34,443 nt of DNA from Rhodospirillales bacterium (GCA_022823235.1 JAJDXO010000035.1:1-34443), one strand, 5' to 3'. Positions 1-8,442 are shown, counted from the first letter of the stretch. A program made the numbers and translations. The notes: generated by a model not told the origin, from the letters alone.

Positions 1-97
1 GCCGCTCCGCCGATGGGCCGGCATCGCCGTTCGCGGCGCGCCTGGCCACGACGCGAATTAATCCCGGTCAAATGGTTCAATCTGGCCGGATACTGCT

Positions 98-892
98 CTA
101 GCGCTTCCGAATCTCGGCCCAGACTTTCGAGCCCCAACTCCGGTGAGCCATGCGGAGTGCGGCGATCAACGCCTCACGAACCGTCTTGGCGTCGGATTTC
201 TCCGGCCTGGCCCGTGACGCATAGTCGGGGTCGCTGATCCCGCCGAAGCGGAGTTCTCCCCTTTCCGGACGATAGATGGTGAAGATCGAGAGACCGTTTT
301 CCTCGTCTTCGGGCACGCCGAACAGATCCACGTTGATCTGATACTCGGCCTTGGTGAGATCCCGGTAGGGCACCTCGGTCACAAACATGGTCGCGGCAAA
401 CCGAACTTTCTTTCCCTTGGTGCCGCAGTCCAGTTCGACACCGTAGTCGGCGGTCACCTGGATTTCATCCTCGATTTCGGTGCGCCCGTCAAAGCTGAGT
501 TCATAAACGCATTTGGGTTGGCCCCTGGCTTCGAGGAAACCCTTCGCCGGCGCGTCAACCTTGGCATCCAATAGCGGCGCCACCACGGTCTTGTAGACGA
601 AACCCAAATCCTTGCCGTCCCGGCGGACGGCGATCCATTCGGTGCCCTTGGCGCGGCCCTTGGCCTCCACCCGGACGCCTTTTGGGAGCCGGGTCAGCCT
701 CCTGGCCCTGAGTGCCGGCCCCGCCCGCACGTTGGCGTCCTTGACCACAAGATAGGTTTTGGGAGACGGCGTCAGTTCAAAACCGCTGAACGGGCTCCCG
801 GTCTGTGCGCCGGCGGTCCCGGCACCGAACAGCGCCGACGCCACGCCCAGTGTTCCGCCCAGGGCAGCGGTCACGACTGCCCTTATGGACAT
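98..892 (-). CDS. Secreted SH3-like domain protein
   Basis: A 264-residue protein. I chose the start at 892 because MSIRAVVTAALGG begins a clear signal peptide ending near GTAGAQ; the longer frame to 958 only adds an Arg/Pro-rich stretch before it. Residues about 45-110 look like a bacterial SH3 domain (VKDANVRAGPALRARRL, then LPKGVRVEAKGR and WIAVRRDGKDLGFVYK). The remaining C-terminal half, with two cysteines (QPKCVYEL, ELDCGTKGK), matches no family I recognise. Bacterial SH3 domains commonly bind peptidoglycan or other envelope targets, so a periplasmic envelope role is inferred. It is divergent from gcrA, with about 258 bp between the starts. Confidence is high for a secreted SH3-like protein and low for any specific role. 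Confidence 0.8.
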   Translation of the reverse strand: MSIRAVVTAALGGTLGVASALFGAGTAGAQTGSPFSGFELTPSPKTYLVVKDANVRAGPALRARRLTRLPKGVRVEAKGRAKGTEWIAVRRDGKDLGFVYKTVVAPLLDAKVDAPAKGFLEARGQPKCVYELSFDGRTEIEDEIQVTADYGVELDCGTKGKKVRFAATMFVTEVPYRDLTKAEYQINVDLFGVPEDEENGLSIFTIYRPERGELRFGGISDPDYASRARPEKSDAKTVREALIAALRMAHRSWGSKVWAEIRKR

Positions 893-970
893 GTACGCTC
901 CGGATACCGGACCGGTTGGCCCCGGCATGCCGCAGCGGCGAAAAATCAGCCAATTCATAGCCCTGAAGAA

Positions 971-979
971 CTATCCACA
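971..979 (+). promoter_or_regulatory. DnaA-box-like site upstream of gcrA
   Basis: CTATCCACA differs in one base from the consensus DnaA box TTATCCACA. It lies about 170 bp upstream of gcrA. DnaA is known to activate gcrA transcription in Caulobacter, so the location is suggestive, but a single one-mismatch 9-mer is weak evidence. Confidence 0.35.
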
Positions 980-1150
980 GGAAATTGCCACTAAATCTGG
1001 GTAAGACCTTGCAGCGAAACCGCAATATATAGTACAAAATTTGACGCTCACCGGGCAAGATAATCATTAAACGGCGAAATTCCGGGGTTTCGCGGCGAGG
1101 GATCGGTCCGAGGGGCGGGACAATAACGTTGAACAGAGGATCCGATCCAC

Positions 1151-1516
1151 ATGACCACACCCTTTGAATGGACTGACGAACGCGTCGAAGAGCTCAAGAA
1201 GATGTGGGATACCGGTTTGTCGGCCAGTGAAATCGGCCGCCGGCTGGGCATCACCAAGAACGCCGTCGTCGGCAAGGTGCGGCGGCTCGATCTCGCCATG
1301 CGCCGGGCGCCGGCGCCGGTGAAGATCGAAGTCAACGTGGTCACCCTCGACCGGCTGGGCACCAATATGTGCTCGTGGCCGGTGGGCGATCCGGGATCGG
1401 AGGATTTCCGTTTCTGCGGTGAACCGGCCGTTTCGGGCAAGCCATATTGCCAGGCCCACTGCGAGATCGCCTACGTAGCCAACACCAAGCACCGCAGGCG
1501 CGAAGAGGCCGCCTGA
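1151..1516 (+). CDS. gcrA: GcrA family cell-cycle regulator
   Basis: A 121-residue protein with the two GcrA hallmarks. Residues about 7-49 form the N-terminal helix-turn-helix (WTDERVEELKKMW, GLSASEIGRRLG, TKNAVVGKVRRL). Residues about 76-110 form the Cys/His-rich C-terminal part (CSWPVGDP, FRFCGEP, GKPYCQAHCEIAY), which in Caulobacter GcrA contacts RNA polymerase sigma70. In Caulobacter, GcrA activates promoters carrying CcrM-methylated GANTC sites. This copy is shorter than Caulobacter GcrA (about 173 residues) because the linker is brief. It stands alone, with DnaA-box-like sequences on both sides. The family call is secure; whether this is the main GcrA or a paralogue cannot be told here. 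Confidence 0.92.
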   Translation: MTTPFEWTDERVEELKKMWDTGLSASEIGRRLGITKNAVVGKVRRLDLAMRRAPAPVKIEVNVVTLDRLGTNMCSWPVGDPGSEDFRFCGEPAVSGKPYCQAHCEIAYVANTKHRRREEAA

Positions 1517-1956
1517 GCCGATTGGGTGAGCGGCGAAGGCTTAGCTTTTCCGTTTTCCAAAGTTATCCACAGGCCTGATCGAATTCTTAGGCAGCGCGAC
1601 CCTAGGATTCCGTCGCGCGGCACCCAACGAATGGGAACTTTTCAGGTCCAAATTGACATCGTGTAGAATCACAGGTAGACGGTGGAGAAGTGGACCGGTG
1701 GCTGGCGTGCCCATATCCACCCCCAGCGTTTCGGACAGGAGTCAAAAAAGAAAAACAAAAACAACAAAAAAACACGTCTCAAATTGACTTAAGTTCCGAT
1801 TAGCCACTTTCCGGCTCTCCGCCGGGAAGGTCTCTTAAGAACCCAGACACAGCGTGTGATCAGATGCCGCAACGCGTGCGCGATGTTGCCGCCGCGCGTG
1901 TTCGTCGTTCAACGGCGCCTTGGAACCTTCAACCCGGACAAGAAAAGGACCACCCT
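1517..1956. other. Intergenic region between gcrA and the haloperoxidase gene
   Basis: About 440 bases without a convincing gene. It contains a perfect DnaA box (1563-1571), two GANTC sites (GATTC 1606-1610, GAATC 1666-1670) that could be methylated by CcrM and read by GcrA, a strongly A-rich purine tract (about 1743-1774), and an imperfect hairpin (about 1808-1828). A TTGACA at 1653-1658 has no good -10 at normal spacing. I see no terminator with a T tract and no RNA gene. Confidence 0.5.
1563..1571 (+). promoter_or_regulatory. Perfect DnaA-box consensus
   Basis: TTATCCACA matches the consensus DnaA box exactly, 47 bases after the gcrA stop codon. It is a single box with no cluster or AT-rich unwinding element beside it, so it is not an origin by itself. 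It may be a DnaA binding or titration site, or chance. Confidence 0.4.
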
Positions 1957-3345
1957 TTGAGTATTTCCAGACGACAGTTCCTCACCGCCGCTGCCGCGGC
2001 GTCCACGCTAACCGCGGCCGGTTGCGCAGGTCCGCACGTGGCTTCCCCAACTCATCGCTCGTCCTATACGAGCCAGATCCTGAAACCGCAGAACCGGAAC
2101 ACGGTCTTCCTCTGGGTGGACACGGCTCTGCAGCAGGTCCGGGATCAGAGAGTCCTGACTCCACGCGCCGCGTACAATTACGGGCTGGCCACCGCTGCCG
2201 GCTTCCTTGCCGCCAACGGCATCGTCCAGGCTTACGACGAGCCATTCGACATCGGCGCCGGCCCGCGCGGCGCGGATCCGGAAGTCGCCTACGGCGTCGC
2301 CTTTGCTGCCGCGGCGGCGGAAGCATTCCAGCAACCCTTCCTGTTCGAACGCCTGGCTTTCCTGAATCGATTTCCCAACGGCGAGGCGAAGTCGCTCGGC
2401 GTCGAGTGGGGCCGTACCGCAGGCCGCCGCGTGCTCGACATGCGCACGGATGACGGCTCGGAGCCGAGCGAGGTCAACTACTATCTGGGGCGCTACGACC
2501 GGCGGGCGGATTCGCTGCGATGGAGCCCGACAGGCCCGTTCTACGGGGCTTCGCCGGGGCCCGCATTCGCTTCCTTCGACCGTTGTCTCTTTCCGGGCCA
2601 CGGCAAAATCAAGCCGTGGACGATGAAGAGCGGGTCGCAGTTCCGTGTAGCCGGATTCTACGATTCGCGGAGCCCGGAGTTCGCCGAGGAATTCGACACG
2701 ATTCGCCGCCTCGGGGGAATGGAAAGCGGCATAAGGACCGCCGACCAGTCGGAAATCGCGCTGTTCTGGGAAGACGGCCCCTGGGGCATCACCCCGCCCG
2801 GGCACATGATCTACATCGCCATGCAGCTTCTGCAGGATCGTGACCTCTCCTTCATCGAGCTCGCCCGCGCCTTTGCGCTGATTGGCATGACCCAGTGCGA
2901 TGCGTCCATCTGCGCCTGGGACAACAAGTACCACTACGACGTCGTCCGCCCTGAAAGCGCGATTCGCGTCCGGGCATCGGCATTCCGGAATCCGGACCGG
3001 CGCGTGGTCGTCGAACCCGGCTGGCAGAGCTACATCCCGACGCCCGAATTTCCCGCTTACACGTCCGGCCACTCCACTTTCGGCGCCGCCGCGGCCGAGA
3101 TGATCGCGCTGCTCCTCGGCCGGGACGACGTGGCCTTTTCCGGGCGCTCTCCGGATGAGGTGCTGTGGCCGCAATTGCAGGGCGTGACCCGAAGTTGGAC
3201 CAGCCTGAGCCACATGGCGGACGAAAACGGGCTGAGCCGCCTTTATGGCGGCGTCCACTGGGCGACAGACAATGAGCAGGGGTTGAAATCCGGGCGGGCG
3301 CTCGCCAGGCACGCCTTCCATTCCACCTTTCCGGCGAAGGCCTAA
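1957..3345 (+). CDS. Tat-exported vanadium-dependent haloperoxidase (PAP2 superfamily)
   Basis: A 462-residue protein from a TTG start at 1957, preceded by an AAAAGGA ribosome site; the ATG at 1864 adds 31 Arg-rich residues before the signal. The N-terminus is a Tat signal with twin arginines (SRRQFL) and a lipobox-like TAAGC, so a periplasmic lipoprotein is likely. All vanadate-pocket residues of fungal vanadium chloroperoxidase have counterparts at the right spacing: K324 and R331 (NKYHYDVVRPE), S370-G371-H372 (TSGHST), R428 and H434 (RLYGGVHWATD). Vanadium haloperoxidases oxidise halides with hydrogen peroxide; the same fold also makes acid phosphatases. The K-x6-R spacing favours the haloperoxidase. 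The barrel-protein gene follows after 4 bases, so the two are probably co-transcribed. The halide preference is unknown. Confidence 0.85.
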   Translation: MSISRRQFLTAAAAASTLTAAGCAGPHVASPTHRSSYTSQILKPQNRNTVFLWVDTALQQVRDQRVLTPRAAYNYGLATAAGFLAANGIVQAYDEPFDIGAGPRGADPEVAYGVAFAAAAAEAFQQPFLFERLAFLNRFPNGEAKSLGVEWGRTAGRRVLDMRTDDGSEPSEVNYYLGRYDRRADSLRWSPTGPFYGASPGPAFASFDRCLFPGHGKIKPWTMKSGSQFRVAGFYDSRSPEFAEEFDTIRRLGGMESGIRTADQSEIALFWEDGPWGITPPGHMIYIAMQLLQDRDLSFIELARAFALIGMTQCDASICAWDNKYHYDVVRPESAIRVRASAFRNPDRRVVVEPGWQSYIPTPEFPAYTSGHSTFGAAAAEMIALLLGRDDVAFSGRSPDEVLWPQLQGVTRSWTSLSHMADENGLSRLYGGVHWATDNEQGLKSGRALARHAFHSTFPAKA

Positions 3346-3349
3346 CGGC

Positions 3350-4381
3350 ATGACCGCGAACCGGATTCGGCGGGCCGTGCTTCCCGCCATGATCGTCGCG
3401 GCCGGCATGGCCGCGGTGAGCTCCGCAACCGCGCAACCGGTATCCCTGAATTACGAAAGGCTGTCGTCCATGGAGGAGCCGCTCGCCGCCGAAGTCGGCG
3501 ATGTGACCGTCATCCTGACCGGCCTCGTCGACGCGCGGGTGAGCGTCGATCACGAGGACGGCAACGACACGGATACGGGCGCAATCGCAAACTTCCAAGC
3601 CAGCGCCCGGACGCAATTGCCGAACCGCTGGCGGGTCGATCTCTCCTATTTCGGCCAGCATGCCTCGGACCCGACCACCCTGTTCGGGACCGGCGATGGC
3701 TATACGGACAATGTGGCGCTGTCCGTCGGCGGCTATTGGGGCAGGGTGTCGGGCGGGAATGCCTCGGGCATTGTGCGCGAATTGACGCGGCGCCTGCGCG
3801 GCGCGGGCAATGCCGCGCTGGGCTTCGACAACTTCCTGGGCGAGCTTGAGGACCTGAGCGCCGGCTACACGGGACGCTTCGGCCCCTGGATTGTCGGCGC
3901 GGTTGTGGATGAAGATGGAAATCTCGACCTCGGAGCGGCCTTCCAGCGCCCGGCAGGCGCCAGGGACTGGCGATTGGCCTTGCGGGCGGCCGAGGGCACC
4001 TTCGGTTCGCGCAGCGGACAGCGGTTTGGCACCAAAGGCCTCGGTCTGGTCGGCGAAGTCATCTACGGCAGCACGACCCTGGACGCAGGCGCGGGCTGGG
4101 AGCGTCTGTCATCGAGGGGACCGGATCCGGACCGACGATACGTTTCCATCGGCATGCGCACAAAGGCGGGCGTAATTTCCCTGTCCCTCGAGGGCCATGC
4201 CGGCCGCATCGAGGGCAAGGATGAGGCATCCGTGGCGCTCGGCGGCCAATACGATATCGCGCGGGGACTGTCGGCCAATCTGGGCCTCAACCATGCAAAG
4301 GCCCGCGTGTCGTTTGACGGTGCCCCGTTGCTGGACATCGAGGAAACGAAATCCATGCTTTCGCTGAGATACAGCTTCTGA
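3350..4381 (+). CDS. Putative outer-membrane beta-barrel (porin-like) protein
   Basis: A 343-residue protein with a signal peptide (MTANRIRRAVLPAMIVAAGMAA, cleaved near SSATAQ). The rest is a run of alternating polar and hydrophobic strands rich in Gly and aromatics, for example WRVDLSYFGQ and ALSVGGYWGRVSGG. It ends in LSLRYSF, a C-terminal aromatic strand typical of substrates of the BAM assembly machine. The pattern resembles Gram-negative porins but I cannot name the family. It begins 4 bases after the haloperoxidase stop, which suggests translational coupling and perhaps passage of its substrate or product across the outer membrane; that link is inferred. Confidence 0.7.
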   Translation: MTANRIRRAVLPAMIVAAGMAAVSSATAQPVSLNYERLSSMEEPLAAEVGDVTVILTGLVDARVSVDHEDGNDTDTGAIANFQASARTQLPNRWRVDLSYFGQHASDPTTLFGTGDGYTDNVALSVGGYWGRVSGGNASGIVRELTRRLRGAGNAALGFDNFLGELEDLSAGYTGRFGPWIVGAVVDEDGNLDLGAAFQRPAGARDWRLALRAAEGTFGSRSGQRFGTKGLGLVGEVIYGSTTLDAGAGWERLSSRGPDPDRRYVSIGMRTKAGVISLSLEGHAGRIEGKDEASVALGGQYDIARGLSANLGLNHAKARVSFDGAPLLDIEETKSMLSLRYSF

Positions 4382-4479
4382 CCGCGAAGTTCGACGTAGA
4401 GCAGTTTCCTTCGGCCCTAAGCGGTGCGGGAGAGGCACGGGTTTGACAAGGGACGCGAAATATTGTCTGAGGCCGGGCC

Positions 4480-5328
4480 ATGAGTTTTCTCGACCATATC
4501 GCCGCCTGCAACAACTTCTCAGGCCGCGGCTATCTTCCGTTCGTCGTGGACCGCACGCAGGTCGGACATATCGGCGGCGGCTTCGGCGCCAGGCTGGCCG
4601 ACTACCCTCACGTGTTCGACATCGGCGGCGGCGGCGTCCGGCTGTCACCCGCACCGTATGAAGAATTGAGCCGTACGGTCGCAGACGTCCTCGCCGACAT
4701 GCAGGACAAGGGCCTCGGCCTGCCCTGGCGGGACGAGAACTACCCCGTGCTGACGGCGTGGGGCCGCGAACCCTTCTTCGAGATGGAGCGCGCCGCGGTG
4801 CCCCGCTTCGGCGTGCGGGCGTTCGGGGTGCATATCAACGGCTATGTCAGGCGCACCGACGGCGGGCTCGACATGTGGATCGGCCGGCGCAGCGACGACC
4901 GCGCGGTTTGTCCGGGAATGCTCGACAATATGGTGGCCGGTGGACAACCGGCGGGCCTCGGGTTGATGGAAAACGTGGTCAAGGAGTGCGGCGAGGAGGC
5001 CGACGTGCCGCCGGGACTGGCCGCCGCCGCCCGCGCCGTCGGCGCCATCTCCTATGTCATGGAAACGGCCGACGGGGTGAAGCCGGACACCATGTTCTGC
5101 TATGACCTGGAACTGCCCGACGACTTCGTTCCCCGGAACACCGACGGTGAAATCGCGTCTTTCGAGCGGCTGCCGATCGAAGAGGTTGCGGAGATCGTCG
5201 AAAACCAGTTCGCGTTCAAGTTCAACTGCAACCTGGTGATTATCGACTTCCTCATCCGCCACGGCGTGCTGCCGCCGGAACACCCGGACTATCTCGCCCT
5301 GCTGAGAGGCTTGCGCCGGGACGCCTGA
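4480..5328 (+). CDS. Nudix hydrolase with DUF4743-type N-terminal region
   Basis: A 282-residue protein. Residues about 1-120 match the N-terminal DUF4743 region found before Nudix domains in a family often labelled thiamine-pyrophosphokinase-related (FLDHIAACNNF, PFVVDRTQVGHI). Residues about 120-270 form the Nudix domain (FGVHINGYVRR, DMWIGRRSDD). The Nudix box has the form GGQPAGLGLMEN followed by KECGEEA, which keeps the catalytic EE pair but replaces the usual RE by KE, a variant I recall in this family. Nudix enzymes cleave a nucleoside diphosphate linked to another group; the substrate here is unknown. It is convergent with the lectin gene. Confidence 0.85.
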   Translation: MSFLDHIAACNNFSGRGYLPFVVDRTQVGHIGGGFGARLADYPHVFDIGGGGVRLSPAPYEELSRTVADVLADMQDKGLGLPWRDENYPVLTAWGREPFFEMERAAVPRFGVRAFGVHINGYVRRTDGGLDMWIGRRSDDRAVCPGMLDNMVAGGQPAGLGLMENVVKECGEEADVPPGLAAAARAVGAISYVMETADGVKPDTMFCYDLELPDDFVPRNTDGEIASFERLPIEEVAEIVENQFAFKFNCNLVIIDFLIRHGVLPPEHPDYLALLRGLRRDA

Positions 5329-5330
5329 GA

Positions 5331-5348
5331 CGGCGGGAAATGCCGCCG
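5331..5348. terminator. GC-rich hairpin between convergent genes
   Basis: CGGCGG, a six-base loop, then CCGCCG form a perfect 6-bp stem between the Nudix stop (5328) and the convergent lectin stop (5359). No T tract follows on either strand, so it is at best a weak bidirectional terminator. Confidence 0.35.
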
Positions 5349-5358
5349 GTGGACCGCT

Positions 5359-5964
5359 CTACTTCCCCTTCGGGGGCATGAGCGGACGCGAAATCGGCAG
5401 CGGGTCGGCGAAGGTCCAGAGCTGACGCTCGATCGCGTCCTCCGAACAGGTATCCATCCCCACCGAGCGGGACATGTTGCGGGACGGCATCCGCCGCCCG
5501 CCCGGCGTCAGTTCCGAGGACTCCGGCCCGATGGTCATGCAGAGCGCCGGATGACCAGTCAGCGTGAGGCGCGCCTCCTTGTATTCCCAGCCCGCGAGGG
5601 GCGTGGTGCCGCATTGGACCAGCACCAGCCTGGCGCCCGCCTTGGGCGCTTCCGCCGCCACGCAGAGATCGTACTGGGGCATGCGCAGCTCGCCGTTGTC
5701 GATGGTGTTGCGCACGAACCGCTCGTCCAGGTTCCAGATACCCTCCTTGCAGGTATGAACCGTGAGCGGGCGCGCCACATTGACCCGGCCGCCGTGGCCC
5801 GGAATATCCAGGCAGTGATGGCGCGGCTCGTCCAGCGGCAGCGCCGCCTTCAGGTAAACGCCCTTGTCGGCATTATTCTTGGGCGCCGGCGCATTACGCT
5901 GAGCCGCCGCATCGGCGGACCAGATCAGTAACCCGGCCAGAATTCCTAAACCAATGAACCGCAT
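5359..5964 (-). CDS. Secreted ricin-type beta-trefoil lectin-like protein
   Basis: A 201-residue protein. The start at 5964 is preceded by GGAGAGG and opens a signal peptide (MRFIGLGILAGLLIWSADAAAQ). The mature part carries ricin-B-like repeats: CLDIPGHGG with LTVHTCKEGIWNLDERF, then YDLCVAAEAPKAGARLVLVQC, CMTIGPESSE, and a final QLWTF that fits the QxW motif. Paired cysteines recur in each repeat, as in ricin lectin subdomains, so exported carbohydrate binding is likely. It sits 11 bases downstream of the EF-hand gene and is the last gene of the operon. No catalytic domain is attached. Confidence 0.78.
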   Translation of the reverse strand: MRFIGLGILAGLLIWSADAAAQRNAPAPKNNADKGVYLKAALPLDEPRHHCLDIPGHGGRVNVARPLTVHTCKEGIWNLDERFVRNTIDNGELRMPQYDLCVAAEAPKAGARLVLVQCGTTPLAGWEYKEARLTLTGHPALCMTIGPESSELTPGGRRMPSRNMSRSVGMDTCSEDAIERQLWTFADPLPISRPLMPPKGK

Positions 5965-5975
5965 GATCCTCTCCT

Positions 5976-6749
5976 TTACGCAATCTGAAATATGGATATC
6001 TCGACGTAATCGAATGTTGTGTAAGGCTCGAAGGGTGCCACGAAGACGACGGTCGCGAAACCATGCCAATCGCCCTCCTCGTTCCGGGTGAACACGTCCT
6101 CGAAGGGCAGATGGGCCGTCGCCGCGTCGATCAGGCCGTCGCGGGAATTGTCGAACGGGCCGTCCCGCAGATTGCGCAGCGGCAGATTACGGACCTTGCC
6201 GTTGGCGAAGGCCACCTGGACGATCGCCGGGTCGATATCGTAATCGCCGAAGACCAAATTGAAGAACAGCGTCCCGCCGGGCGCGATCCGGTCCTTGTCG
6301 ACGACGAAATCGAAAACGAACGTCGCGTTATTGGGCCTGACCGGCCCGTCGGCATCCGGCCAATGGCGGCCGGCCTGCGAGGCCGAGATCGCCAGATCGG
6401 TCCAGTTGGATCCCCGGGTCCGGATGCCGATCTTCTTGCACCCGGCGCAGGCATTGTTCACATCGCGGATCTCGTTTGCGTCCCGGTTGTCGAAATTGTC
6501 GTTGGAGAAAACGGCGACCACCCCATCCCGGTTGAGGTCCGGAAGAAATTCACCGGGGCGGAGGACGCCGTCGCCATTGGTGTCGGCCCGGGGCGCCGGA
6601 CCAAGCCGGGATGCCCGGGCGAGGGCTTGCGGATTTTCGAAGCCGAAGCCGTCCACATCGCCGATGCGGATGAACTTGAACGGCTCGGCCGCTGCCGGCG
6701 CCGCCAGCAACAGGATCAGTCCCAACCCCAAGCATGCGCCTCGGCTCAT
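5976..6749 (-). CDS. Secreted EF-hand calcium-binding-like protein
   Basis: A 257-residue protein. The start at 6749 overlaps the gluQ stop as ATGA and opens a signal peptide (MSRGACLGLGLILLLAAPAAAEP). Residues 56-67 (DTNGDGVLRPGE) are a complete 12-residue EF-hand loop. A second, incomplete loop follows (DLNRDGVV), then an Asp/Asn-rich stretch and a CAGC motif. The C-terminal part (FVFDFVVDKDRIAPGG, LFFNLVFGDYDIDP) is beta-rich and I do not recognise it. A secreted Ca2+-binding protein is the supported statement. The four-base overlap with a tRNA-modifying enzyme and the downstream lectin suggest one transcript. Confidence 0.72.
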   Translation of the reverse strand: MSRGACLGLGLILLLAAPAAAEPFKFIRIGDVDGFGFENPQALARASRLGPAPRADTNGDGVLRPGEFLPDLNRDGVVAVFSNDNFDNRDANEIRDVNNACAGCKKIGIRTRGSNWTDLAISASQAGRHWPDADGPVRPNNATFVFDFVVDKDRIAPGGTLFFNLVFGDYDIDPAIVQVAFANGKVRNLPLRNLRDGPFDNSRDGLIDAATAHLPFEDVFTRNEEGDWHGFATVVFVAPFEPYTTFDYVEISIFQIA

Positions 6750-7642
6750 GCCGTCTCCTCCGCCGCGGCGTGGGCCATGGCCATGTTCCATATGGCCTCC
6801 GCCGAGTGATTGTCATCGCGCAAACCGCGGATGGCCTCGGACTTATCACGTTTGGAGAGCTTTCGGCCATCCTCAGCGGTCAATACGGCGTGATGATCGT
6901 AGAGCGGCGTATCGAGGCCGAGCAGCGCCTGCAGCAGCCGATGAACATGGGTCGAGGCGAACACGTCCTTGCCGCGGGTCGCCCGGGTGACGCCTTGCAG
7001 GTGATCATCGAGCGAGACCGACAGATGGTAGCTGGTCGGCGTATCCTTGCGCGCCAAGACCACGTCGCCGAATATCTCCGGCGTCGCGTCCTGCTCGCCG
7101 GCCCGCGCGTCTTCCCAGGTCAGCGGCCCCACCGCCGCGGCCGCCGCGTCGGTTTTCAGCCTGAGCGCATGGGCCTCGCCCGCCGCCACGCGTTCGGCCG
7201 CCTCATCCGCCGACAGCGCCCGGCAGATGCCCGGATAGATAAACCCGTCGGGCCCTTGGAACGCCGCCGTCCGACGCCCCGGCTCCTGAAGGGACGCCTC
7301 GATCTCGACCGCGATGTCGGCCCGGGTGCAGAAGCAGGGATAGAGCAGGCCCGCCGCCGCCAGCCTGTCCAACGCCGCCTGGTAGTCGGCGAAATGGCCG
7401 GATTGACGGCGCACCGGCTCTTCCCAGGTCAGGCCCAGCCACGCCAAGTCTTCGAGGATGGCGTCTTCGAACTCGGGCCGGCAGCGCCCCCGGTCGATAT
7501 CCTCGATGCGCACCAGAAACCGGCCGCCAGCCGACTTGGCCGCTTCATAGGCATATATCGCCGAATAAGCGGTTCCGAGATGGAGCAATCCCGTCGGCGA
7601 GGGGGCAAATCGGGTGACGGTCCGGGTTTCGGGCGGGTTCAT
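6746..7642 (-). CDS. gluQ: Glutamyl-Q tRNA(Asp) synthetase
   Basis: A 298-residue truncated GluRS-like enzyme lacking the anticodon-binding domain, the normal size for GluQRS. It shows the class I HIGH-type motif (PSPTGLLHLGT, residues 14-24), a KMSKS-type motif (KLSKR, 261-265), and zinc ligands C103, C105, Y136 and C140. GluQRS activates glutamate and attaches it to the queuosine base of tRNA-Asp. In many bacteria gluQ lies next to dksA; here it is followed by two secreted proteins. It is divergent from the esterase gene across about 50 bases. The family call is secure. Confidence 0.95.
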   Translation of the reverse strand: MNPPETRTVTRFAPSPTGLLHLGTAYSAIYAYEAAKSAGGRFLVRIEDIDRGRCRPEFEDAILEDLAWLGLTWEEPVRRQSGHFADYQAALDRLAAAGLLYPCFCTRADIAVEIEASLQEPGRRTAAFQGPDGFIYPGICRALSADEAAERVAAGEAHALRLKTDAAAAAVGPLTWEDARAGEQDATPEIFGDVVLARKDTPTSYHLSVSLDDHLQGVTRATRGKDVFASTHVHRLLQALLGLDTPLYDHHAVLTAEDGRKLSKRDKSEAIRGLRDDNHSAEAIWNMAMAHAAAEETA

Positions 7643-7692
7643 GAGTCAGAATTCGGTTTCCCTTGGGGAGCCGGGTCATTGTCGGTAGGATC

Positions 7693-8361
7693 ATGGCCAC
7701 AATGAGCGACCTTCCGCAACTCACCGGCCCCAGTTCGGGGCCCGCCGGCGGCGGCACGCCGCGGCAATTAATCTTGCTGCTGCACGGTCTCGGCGCCGAC
7801 GGCAACGATCTGATCGGCCTCGCGCCCTATTTCACGCGGGTGCTGCCGGACGCGAAGTTCGTCTCTCCCAACGCCCCGTTCCCCTGCGACATGGCGCCCA
7901 TGGGATATCAGTGGTTTTCGCTGCAGGATCGGAGCGAGGAGGCGGTCCTTGAAGGGGCGCGCACGGCTCGGCCGATCCTCGACCGGTTCATCGACGAACA
8001 AATGGCGGCCCACGGCTTGGGCCCGGCCGACACGGCGCTGGTCGGGTTCTCCCAAGGCACCATGATGTCCCTGTTCGCGGGCCTGCGCCGGGATCAGCCC
8101 GTGGCCGGCATCCTCGGCTACTCGGGCCGCTTGGTCGGCGCCGAAATTCTGGCGGACGAGATCTCCGTCAAACCGCCGGTTACGTTGATCAACGGTGATC
8201 AGGACGAGTTGATCCCCGCCTCGGTACAGCCGGCGGCGGTCAACGCCCTGAAAGACCTGGGCATCGAGGTGGAGGGCCATATCCGCCCGGGCCTCGGGCA
8301 CTCCATCGATCCGGTGGGCATCGAATTGGGCTGCGAGTTTCTGGCCAAGGTGTTCGCCTAG
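7693..8361 (+). CDS. Alpha/beta hydrolase, phospholipase/carboxylesterase family
   Basis: A 222-residue protein from the start at 7693, which has AGGA just upstream; a start 9 bases later is also possible. It has the oxyanion-hole motif LLHGLGADGND, the nucleophile elbow GFSQG (S120), the acid in GDQDELIP (D171 probable) and the base H203 in GLGHS. This is the arrangement of the acyl-protein-thioesterase-like carboxylesterases that hydrolyse short-chain esters. There is no signal peptide, so it is cytoplasmic. The natural substrate is not evident from context. Confidence 0.88.
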   Translation: MATMSDLPQLTGPSSGPAGGGTPRQLILLLHGLGADGNDLIGLAPYFTRVLPDAKFVSPNAPFPCDMAPMGYQWFSLQDRSEEAVLEGARTARPILDRFIDEQMAAHGLGPADTALVGFSQGTMMSLFAGLRRDQPVAGILGYSGRLVGAEILADEISVKPPVTLINGDQDELIPASVQPAAVNALKDLGIEVEGHIRPGLGHSIDPVGIELGCEFLAKVFA

Positions 8362-8442
8362 AGCCGTCCCCGGGATGTCGCTTAAGCGGTTGAAATACAT
8401 ACTTCATCGGCTATGCTCGTCGGCGATAGGGGGGAATATATT

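Noticed and set aside
1653-1681. A sigma70 promoter built on TTGACA at 1653-1658
   Set aside because: The nearest -10-like sequence is only 5 bases away (TAGAAT at 1664-1669), and nothing acceptable lies at 16-18 bases.
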